Assembly (NCBI GenBank): GCA_001805375.1 | Contig: MHFY01000151.1 | Location: forward strand, 1 to 13,161 | DNA length: 13,161 nt | Direction of reading: 5' to 3' | Source of the DNA: Omnitrophica WOR_2 bacterium GWA2_47_8 | GTDB lineage: Bacteria > Omnitrophota > Gorgyraeia > Zapsychrales > GWA2-47-8 | Shown here: positions 7,458-13,161 of the stretch, one piece after another | Numbering within the stretch: the first letter of the stretch is position 1 | Layout: each line of letters begins with the position of its first letter | The notes under the pieces: generated by a model | What the model saw: the letters and a program-made list of their open reading frames with translations, nothing else | Databases searched by the model: none | Told to the model about the DNA's origin: nothing | Translations under genes and position numbers: made by a program

Positions 7458-7497
7458 TCCCTTACCGCATCTGCGGTAAGGGACTACTTATCTGACA
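7458..7497 (-). repeat. Hairpin unit 3 of three (epsilon-c gap)
   Basis: Arms 7458-7468 and 7473-7483 pair perfectly over 11 bp around the 4-nt loop AGAT (transcript sense). The flank motif at 7484-7497 (TCAGATAAGTAG in transcript sense) directly adjoins the stem. The unit follows the epsilon stop codon by 3 nt and is first in the transcript. Unit starts are spaced 48 and 47 nt. Confidence 0.7.
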
Positions 7498-7500
7498 GTA

Positions 7501-7818
7501 TTAGACTTTCGAATCCTCATCAATAACGATGTCTACTTCTTTCTTCTCTTTCTTAGCCCGGATGCGTTCCAGTTCTTCCACTAAAATAATGCAATCGTTG
7601 GCAAAAAACTTCAAAATACCGAACTTGACCGGAACGACCTCGCGCCAGTTGATAATGATGTTGCCTTGGGCTAATATCCCCAAAACCGGATAATGGTAAG
7701 GCATCAGCTCATACTCGCCTAAGTCGCCTGTGATAAAGACACTCTCGACTTCATTCTGGTATAAAAGCGCCTCGGGTGTCATAATGGCGATCTTAAACGT
7801 GGGGCGGTATTCTGCCAT
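7501..7818 (-). CDS. atpC: F-type ATPase subunit epsilon, short form
   Basis: A 105-residue protein matching the N-terminal beta-sandwich of epsilon, which binds gamma and the c-ring. The pattern FKIAIMTPEALLYQNEVESV (8-27) is the usual opening, followed by a GELGILPGHxPLL-like segment that reads GEYELMPYHYPVL (34-46) and a GxLxI-like strand. Normal bacterial epsilon is about 130-140 residues. Here, after the sandwich (about residue 85), only a short charged Lys/Glu tail remains in place of the two C-terminal helices that can inhibit ATP hydrolysis. It starts 7 nt after the alpha stop, so it is co-translated with alpha; alpha-epsilon adjacency is not the common bacterial order, where epsilon follows beta. 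Confidence 0.87.
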   Translation of the reverse strand: MAEYRPTFKIAIMTPEALLYQNEVESVFITGDLGEYELMPYHYPVLGILAQGNIIINWREVVPVKFGILKFFANDCIILVEELERIRAKKEKKEVDIVIDEDSKV

Positions 7819-7825
7819 AAGGAAC

Positions 7826-9364
7826 CTACTTTTTTGTGGTTGCCTTGTCTAACGCATCGACACCCACGTTGGTACTGCCCTCCACATCCAGATCTTCTTC
7901 TTTCGGCCGGTTCTTCTTAATTTCTTCTAAATATTCTTTTAAAGTTTTTTCAAATATTTTGGCCATCTCTTCATCCACATCATGCTTTTTCATCAATTTC
8001 TCAACAGCCTCAGGCTGGACTTTTTTAAAATAATCGAGGATCGTTTTCTGAAAAACCCCCACTTCTTCCATCGTCAACTCATGAAGGATCTTTTTGCCGT
8101 ATGCGAACAATATAATGACCTGAGCCGGGATAGGAATAGGCGAATCCTTATCCTGAATAAGGATCTGGGTCAAAATTTCCCCGCCTTTTAATTGGGATTG
8201 CATTTCTTCGGATTGGCCGGAGGTTTTTAATTTAGAGACACGCATGACTTCGCGGTACTGCAGGTATTCCAAACGAAGCGGCCCGCTGAGCTTTTTTATC
8301 GCCTTCCATTGGACCTTACTTCCGACGCGGGAAACCGAAAGCCCTAGATCCACGGCGGGTTTCTGGCCTTCGCCGAACAGCGGTGTGCTTAAATAAATCT
8401 GCCCGTCGGTCATGGAAACAAGGTTAGATTGAACGTAACCGGTCAAGTCCCCTTCCAGCGTTTCGACTATCGGGAAAAAAGTGATCGAACCGCCGCCTAA
8501 TTCTTCCTTCATATAGCAGGCCCGTTCGATCATTTTTGAATGCAGATAAAAGATATCTCCCGGGTAAGAGTCGCGTCCCGGAGCACGGCCTAAAAGAAGA
8601 GAGATCTCGCGGTACGCCCAGGCGTGTTTGGTGAAATCATCGAAGGCAATGAAGACATTTTCGCCTTTCGCGCGAAAGAATTCAGCAATGGCGCAGGCGA
8701 CATAAGGGGCAAGATATAATTGGCCCGGAGGCGCGGAAGCGGTCGCGGCCACAATAGACGTATAATCAAAGCATCCTTTATCGAGAAAAAGCTGTACGAC
8801 CTTGCCCAAACTACTGGCGGATTTTCCGATCGCGCAATAAACACATTTAACACCCGTAGTTTTCTGATTGATGATCGTATCTGTGCAGATGGTCGTTTTG
8901 CCGGTCATTTTATCGCCTAAGATCAATTCCCGCTGTCCCCACCCGACGGGGATCATACAATCGATAACCTTGATCCCGGTTTCTAAGGTGCGGTCCAACT
9001 CCTTGCGGGTCAAGATCGAAGGCGCCTCGATGAAAATGGGATACAGCGCGTCATGCCGTAACGTACCCAACCCGTCCATCGGCTCGCCTAAGGGATTAAC
9101 AATGCGGCCGATAAACTTCTCTCCAACGGGAATGACCAGCGGCTCCAAGGAGGCAACGGCCCGATCACCGGTACGCAGCTGCTCTTGCTGGCGGATAATA
9201 AGGACCTGCGCTTCATTTCTGTCAAACCCAACGATAATGCCGCGTGTCCCGTAACCGAAACGAATGACCTGCCCGTTAATACAGCTCTTAAAGCCTTCCA
9301 CCATGACGATACAACCCCGGATGACCTTAACTTTTCCTTCTTCGGTATAACGCAACTCTGCCAT
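7826..9364 (-). CDS. atpA: F-type ATPase subunit alpha, N-terminally shortened
   Basis: Non-catalytic F1 subunit, 512 residues. Recognised by GRIVNPLGEPMDG (86-98), RELILGDKMTGKT with its P-loop (145-157), VAATASAPP (205-213), RAPGRDSYPGDIFYLHS (260-276) and SVSRVG (343-348), whose R346 is the arginine finger at the catalytic site. Compared with E. coli alpha the P-loop comes 19 residues early. The missing part is the N-terminal helix that binds delta; the beta-barrel starts almost at once (GKVKVIRGCIVMVEGF, 10-25). A charged tail of about 25 residues extends the C-terminus. GAGGG lies 8 nt before the ATG and fixes the start. A 143-nt AT-rich gap precedes it, so this is probably the first gene of the ATPase operon. 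Confidence 0.97.
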   Translation of the reverse strand: MAELRYTEEGKVKVIRGCIVMVEGFKSCINGQVIRFGYGTRGIIVGFDRNEAQVLIIRQQEQLRTGDRAVASLEPLVIPVGEKFIGRIVNPLGEPMDGLGTLRHDALYPIFIEAPSILTRKELDRTLETGIKVIDCMIPVGWGQRELILGDKMTGKTTICTDTIINQKTTGVKCVYCAIGKSASSLGKVVQLFLDKGCFDYTSIVAATASAPPGQLYLAPYVACAIAEFFRAKGENVFIAFDDFTKHAWAYREISLLLGRAPGRDSYPGDIFYLHSKMIERACYMKEELGGGSITFFPIVETLEGDLTGYVQSNLVSMTDGQIYLSTPLFGEGQKPAVDLGLSVSRVGSKVQWKAIKKLSGPLRLEYLQYREVMRVSKLKTSGQSEEMQSQLKGGEILTQILIQDKDSPIPIPAQVIILFAYGKKILHELTMEEVGVFQKTILDYFKKVQPEAVEKLMKKHDVDEEMAKIFEKTLKEYLEEIKKNRPKEEDLDVEGSTNVGVDALDKATTKK

Positions 9365-9440
9365 AAAACGATCCCTCGCTCATTTTAAGGAACTTATAAT
9401 ATTTTTCCCAAAATATCGACTTTAAAAAGATTTATAACTA

Positions 9441-9449
9441 ATTATATCA
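9441..9449 (-). promoter_or_regulatory. Candidate extended -10 promoter for the ATPase operon
   Basis: On the minus strand this reads TGATATAAT, a perfect extended -10 element (TGnTATAAT), in the 143-nt AT-rich gap before alpha. It would start transcription near 9434, leaving a leader of about 70 nt. No good -35 box is seen, which extended -10 promoters can lack. A second TATAAT lies at 9456-9461. The region is AT-rich, so chance matches are likely. Confidence 0.4.
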
Positions 9450-9507
9450 CAACGCATTATATGAATATTTTAATATTTAAGAAATTTGTTTTATCGGCCT
9501 ATAAAAA

Positions 9508-10872
9508 TTAGGCTTTTTCCGGCTCCTGCTCACCCGGCTTAGGCACCACCGCCAACGGTTCTCCCGGTTTAAGCCCCTTTTCTTCTCCCATGGTCCTGGA
9601 CCTCTGGTGCCAGGTGATAAAATGCCAGGTGGTAAATATCCCTAAAAAGATGATCGTTCCGAAAATGATCCTCCATGTGGTAGTGACCTTGATCCCTTTT
9701 TTGAAAACGGCCTCAGAGAGCGCGGCTAAACCCCGCAAGGCTTTTAATTTCTGCAGGATATTTTTTACCTTACCCTTTTCCAGCTCCTCCAGTTTCTTTG
9801 CGCGGACAATGGCCAAAAGATGCTCTAAATTTTGCAGGTCGTTTTCCGCCTGGGCAAACCGTTTTTGATTAAGACGATAACCGCCTATGTGGTCGCGTAT
9901 CGATTGGTTGGCCTTTTGGGAGGATTGAATAATATCTAATTTCTCTATAATAGAATTGTAAAGAAATTCGCCATTTTCCTTAAAGGAAGAGTCCCTGATC
10001 TCTACGATCGCGAGATCAGCCCGTTTGCGGACAGCATCCAAACGCGAGATGGAAAACTGCCAAACATCCTTTATCGTGATCTCATATTTCTTTACTTCAG
10101 CCGGCTTAAAAGTCTCTTCTTTTGTTAAATACTTTCTCTTCTTTTTTTCATCATATCGCACAATGAAGCCCTGGCTGTCCAGGACATGCTCGGCCCCGAT
10201 CTCCTCAGGCAGAAAATGTTTTTGAGTGAATGTCTTTTCCTCCTTGTCCGACGGATTCTTGACTTCTATATAAAATTTGATCGTTTTATTAAGGTCGACA
10301 TCCTCCAGGGATCGGGCCTCGGTTGTTAAGGCATCCAGTGAATAAGCCTTTTGTCTTAACCTTTCCATCTTATCGACATTGGCCCGGTATTCTTCGATCC
10401 TCCGCTCCACATTTTGCGAATAATTGACTTGTTGGTTGTAAATATAATCGATCTGGGCCTCTATCCTTTCTTTGGCTGTCACCGCAAGAGGATAGACCTC
10501 CTTATCTTTGAGGATCTCCAAGTTCGCTTCCAGTTGTTTTTTGATCGCGTCAACTTCTTCTAATTGAATGTTCCAAATATCTTTGACTTTTATTTTGAAG
10601 GTCCGGCTTTCCTTGGGGCCCAGCTCTGCTTCGGTGAAAAGATAGTATTGGTCCCTGTCCACGTCATACTCTAATTTAAGACCAGCTAGGTCCAGGATAT
10701 CCTCGGGTGTCAACTCCTGCGGCAGATAATGCTTGATAGGAAATTTCCGTGTTGTGTCACTGGGGTTAACCGCCACAAAATTTATGGACAGTTGGGCCCG
10801 TAGATCCGGCAAAAATAAAACTAACATTAAAAACGTTAACAGAATCACTTTTTTCTTAAAGATACTTTTCAT
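9508..10872 (-). CDS. Secreted, membrane-anchored coiled-coil protein with internal duplication (unknown function)
   Basis: I do not recognise this 454-residue protein. A signal peptide is clear: positive start, hydrophobic 9-21, likely cleavage after DLRA (26). The bulk is an internal duplication offset by 170-171 residues. Copy 1 is about 31-185 and copy 2 about 201-355. Each has a beta-rich part with NPSD (36-39 and 206-209), a KHYLP or KHFLP motif (47-51, 218-222) and KDIW or KDVW (97-100, 268-271), then a long charged helical part likely to form a coiled coil. A membrane helix (about 401-420) and a Pro/Glu-rich cytoplasmic tail follow. Most of it should therefore lie outside the inner membrane. 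GAGGGAA precedes the ATG. It starts 35 nt after the repeat-protein gene and is probably in its operon, so it may anchor or export that protein. Confidence 0.85.
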   Translation of the reverse strand: MKSIFKKKVILLTFLMLVLFLPDLRAQLSINFVAVNPSDTTRKFPIKHYLPQELTPEDILDLAGLKLEYDVDRDQYYLFTEAELGPKESRTFKIKVKDIWNIQLEEVDAIKKQLEANLEILKDKEVYPLAVTAKERIEAQIDYIYNQQVNYSQNVERRIEEYRANVDKMERLRQKAYSLDALTTEARSLEDVDLNKTIKFYIEVKNPSDKEEKTFTQKHFLPEEIGAEHVLDSQGFIVRYDEKKKRKYLTKEETFKPAEVKKYEITIKDVWQFSISRLDAVRKRADLAIVEIRDSSFKENGEFLYNSIIEKLDIIQSSQKANQSIRDHIGGYRLNQKRFAQAENDLQNLEHLLAIVRAKKLEELEKGKVKNILQKLKALRGLAALSEAVFKKGIKVTTTWRIIFGTIIFLGIFTTWHFITWHQRSRTMGEEKGLKPGEPLAVVPKPGEQEPEKA

Positions 10873-10907
10873 AACATTCCCTCGTGTCCACTTTAAAAAC
10901 TGCCCGA

Positions 10908-13161
10908 TTATTGTTCGCCCTCGAACCAGGTCTTCACGACGACATTATCTGTTTCAATGGCCTCCTTGATGGCTGTCAGCTTGGCGTTGATCTCCTCCAG
11001 CTTGGCCTGCATCTTGGCTTCGTTGCTGGCTTCGGCAACACTTAAAGGATCTACGATCAGGCCGTCTCCCTTGCCTTTTCCGCTGCCTCCGCCTTCGCCT
11101 TCTTCTCCGCCGCCGAATCCTAAGGCCTTGGCGGTCTCATTAACGAAATTGGTTAGGGTGGAGAGCATTTCCGTCGATAAGTCTTCGGATTCCACCTGGC
11201 TTTCGGATATGGTTTTGGTGGCAATTTGTATCTGCTCTAAAAAGGTTTCGAGTTTCTTTATTCTTTCATAAACGCTGGGCGTCATGCCTTTGGCGCCGAT
11301 CTCTTTACGTATCTCCTGGGCTTCGGAAAGGGCGGCGCCGGCGCTGCTTTTGGCGCTGTCGACACTGGTTTGAATAGTATCGATTTTGCTCAGCGAGCCG
11401 AAGACAGTCGAGGCCGATTCCGTATCGGCCGTGGTCCCCATCAGTTCTTCAACATCATCTACTGTGCCTTGGATATCATTTAAATCTCCTAGAACTGTAG
11501 CAGAAGAAGCCGTATCTGAGGTAGTCCCGATCAAGTCTTCCAGATTTTGTACGATCGTTAGGGCACTCGAGACATTGGTGGCTAAATTAGGATCGCCGCC
11601 GATAGAGGAAACAGCCGCATAGACCTGGGCAACTTTCCCGAACAAACTGCTGGTTGAGGAGGTATCGCTGACCGTACCGACTTTTGTGTTAAGCGTATCA
11701 ACAGTGGTTAAAATGGTAGAAACATTACTGACTAAAGTCTGGGCATTGTTGGCTAGATAAACTATTCCGTTCCAATTGATGTTGGAAGATGTCATGGAAG
11801 CAAGATCACTCCAATTGATCCCTGCCCGGCTTGACCCGCTCATATCGTCCCAATTAATTCCGGTGCCGGACATATACGCTATATCTTCCCAATTGATACC
11901 ACTTGAACTCATTGTTGTTAGATCTGCCCAGTTAATGCCGGCGTCGCTTAACACATCGATGTCCGTCCAGTTAATGCCGGATGTGCTAAGGATGCCTAAA
12001 TCTGCCCAATTGATCCCGGTATCTGACATCACATCGATGTCCAGCCAGTTGATCCCTGCACTGCTGAATTCTGAAATATCTAACCAATTGATGCCGGCAT
12101 CGGATAATTCATTAACATCCAGCCAATTGATCCCTGCCTCGGATAGCACATCGATATCCGCCCAATTGACCCCAGTACTGGACAAAACATCAAGGTCCGC
12201 CCAATTGATGCCGGCGGCACTAAGATCGCCGATGCTGTCCCAATTAATTCCAGCATTGGCTAACTCATCCAATCCCGTCCAATTAACACTGGCATTGGAT
12301 AATTCATAGATATTAGCCCAGTTTACTCCAGAATCGGATAAGACATCCAGATCCGCCCAATTGATGCCGCTATCGGTGAGCATATCCAGATCCAGCCAAT
12401 TGATCCCCGCGTCACTTAACACATCAATATCACTCCAGTTAATGCCGGCATTGGAGAAGGCATTGATATCCGCCCAATTGATCCCCATATCGCCTAACAC
12501 ATCGATGTCTGCCCAGTTTACCCCTGTGTCTGACAACGCATCTATATCCAGCCAATTGATCCCCGCTGAGCTTAACTCGCCTAAATCTGCCCAGTTGACC
12601 CCATTATTGGTAAGAACATCAATATCCAGCCAGTTGATCCCTGTATCTGACAACACATCGATATCGCTCCAATTAATTCCTACCGAGGAGAGGTCACTGA
12701 TACTGGTCCAGTTGATACCCGAATCAGATAGGGTATCAATATCACTCCAGTTAATTCCCGTGTCGGACAGGTCATCCAGGCTCAGCCAATTGATTCCGGC
12801 ATCGCTTAAGATGTCTATATCTAACCAGTTAATGCCTGCATCTGCTAACATATCGACATCCAACCAATTGATGCCGCTGGCGGATAAAACAGCCACATCG
12901 GCCCAATTGATCCCCGCATCACTTAACATATCAACATCCGCCCAGTTGATGCCGGTATTGGATAATACATCGATATCCGCCCAGTTGATGCCTTGAGCGG
13001 CTAATTGCCCGATATCCGTCCAATTGATCTGCGCAGTTGATAATTCTCCGATATTGGTCCAATTAATATTGGTATTTGTCATGTCCGCGATATTGGTCCA
13101 ATTCATTCCCGTGTCAGACAGGACATCGATATCCGCCCAGTTGATCCCGGCGTCACTCAAG
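10908..13161 (-). CDS. Large 13-residue-repeat protein, N-terminus outside window (unknown function)
   Basis: The reading frame is open at the window edge; the leucine codon there is inside the repeats and is not a start. Visible residues 1-468 are 36 contiguous 13-residue repeats, consensus LSDAGINWADIDV, with no insertion or deletion. Asn7-Trp8 is present in all 36, Gly5 and Ile6 in most. Residues 469-600 are Ser/Thr/Asp-rich with three related motifs (VGTVSDT 494-500, IGTTSDT 544-550, MGTTADT 574-580), each about 9 residues before a Gly and hydrophobic pair. Then come a helical stretch (about 605-680), a Gly/Glu/Lys linker (682-701), a coiled coil (about 708-737) and a polar end. No membrane helix or cysteine is seen. 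A surface, filament or adhesin protein is plausible but not shown. The next gene encodes a membrane-anchored envelope protein. Confidence 0.85.
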   Translation of the reverse strand, partial: LSDAGINWADIDVLSDTGMNWTNIADMTNTNINWTNIGELSTAQINWTDIGQLAAQGINWADIDVLSNTGINWADVDMLSDAGINWADVAVLSASGINWLDVDMLADAGINWLDIDILSDAGINWLSLDDLSDTGINWSDIDTLSDSGINWTSISDLSSVGINWSDIDVLSDTGINWLDIDVLTNNGVNWADLGELSSAGINWLDIDALSDTGVNWADIDVLGDMGINWADINAFSNAGINWSDIDVLSDAGINWLDLDMLTDSGINWADLDVLSDSGVNWANIYELSNASVNWTGLDELANAGINWDSIGDLSAAGINWADLDVLSSTGVNWADIDVLSEAGINWLDVNELSDAGINWLDISEFSSAGINWLDIDVMSDTGINWADLGILSTSGINWTDIDVLSDAGINWADLTTMSSSGINWEDIAYMSGTGINWDDMSGSSRAGINWSDLASMTSSNINWNGIVYLANNAQTLVSNVSTILTTVDTLNTKVGTVSDTSSTSSLFGKVAQVYAAVSSIGGDPNLATNVSSALTIVQNLEDLIGTTSDTASSATVLGDLNDIQGTVDDVEELMGTTADTESASTVFGSLSKIDTIQTSVDSAKSSAGAALSEAQEIRKEIGAKGMTPSVYERIKKLETFLEQIQIATKTISESQVESEDLSTEMLSTLTNFVNETAKALGFGGGEEGEGGGSGKGKGDGLIVDPLSVAEASNEAKMQAKLEEINAKLTAIKEAIETDNVVVKTWFEGEQ
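11757..13161 (-). repeat. 39-bp tandem repeat array, 36 units, coding
   Basis: Thirty-six 39-nt units in perfect register encode the 13-residue repeats. The DNA copies differ mostly at synonymous positions: the invariant Ile-Asn-Trp is written with ATC or ATT and AAT or AAC in different units. This mixture suggests old duplications kept by selection on the protein and not a recent expansion. The last unit (11757-11795) and the second and third from the window edge are the most diverged. The array continues past the edge. Confidence 0.95.

Noticed and set aside
7324..7500. Intrinsic terminators between epsilon and c
   Set aside because: The hairpins have no U-tract on the transcribed side, and termination here would cut the ATPase operon.
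3684..9364. Flagellar/type III export ATPase or V/A-type ATPase
   Set aside because: Separate alpha and beta with F-type motifs, gamma, epsilon, b-delta and short c hairpins identify the F type.
11776..12996. Plus-strand open frames with periodic SSQLIPAS-like sequence
   Set aside because: They are the antisense reading of the 39-bp coding repeats; periodicity comes from the true gene, which has invariant Asn-Trp and mostly synonymous variation.
13158..13160. Start codon of the repeat protein at the window edge
   Set aside because: The codon is TTG in the Leu position of a repeat, so the gene simply continues outside the window.
11757..13161. CRISPR-like array
   Set aside because: Units are contiguous 39-nt coding repeats without spacers, and the reading frame stays open throughout.

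Overview
The window carries eleven protein-coding genes, all read from the minus strand, so the biological order runs from high to low coordinates. No stretch longer than about 300 bases lacks a gene. Signal peptide, periplasmic-type domains and PilB/PilC-type proteins point to a bacterium with a complex envelope. The F-ATPase genes are far from model bacteria in order and sequence. An uncultivated lineage such as Omnitrophota or another PVC-related group fits my impression, but this is a low-confidence inference that phylogenetic trees would have to settle.

Region 1 (13161-9508) holds two probable surface or envelope genes. The first is open at the window edge. It encodes at least 36 uninterrupted copies of a 13-residue repeat built on an invariant Asn-Trp pair, followed by a Ser/Thr-rich segment with three GTxSDT-type motifs, a helical part and a Gly-rich linker. 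After 35 nt comes a 454-residue protein with a signal peptide, two copies of a beta-rich plus coiled-coil module, one C-terminal membrane helix and a Pro-rich cytoplasmic tail. I cannot assign a function to either.

Region 2 (9507-3684) starts with a 143-nt AT-rich gap containing an extended -10 promoter candidate. It then encodes an unusual F-type rotary ATPase in the order alpha, epsilon, c, second c-like subunit, b-delta fusion, gamma, beta. The nucleotide-binding motifs of alpha and beta look intact. There is no a subunit (atpB), no separate delta and no atpI in the window. Alpha lacks the N-terminal segment that normally binds delta, the b-delta fusion seems to lack the delta N-terminal domain, epsilon lacks the C-terminal helices, beta has a Pro-rich N-terminal extension, and the two c-type subunits are strongly diverged. 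A 177-nt gap between epsilon and the c genes holds three tandem hairpins with different stems but a shared loop and flank.

Region 3 (3680-106) continues directly. A PilB/GspE-type ATPase starts only 3 nt after the beta stop codon and carries a C-terminal PilZ domain. It is followed, after a 182-nt gap with three hairpins, by the inner-membrane platform protein PilC/GspF. The last 105 nt contain a compact set of hairpins, including a possible three-way junction.

From alpha onward the genes look like one co-transcribed unit that makes a rotary ATPase and the motor-platform pair of a type IV pilus or type II secretion machine. Whether the rotary complex is an ATP synthase with its a subunit encoded elsewhere, or a motor put to another use, cannot be decided from this window.
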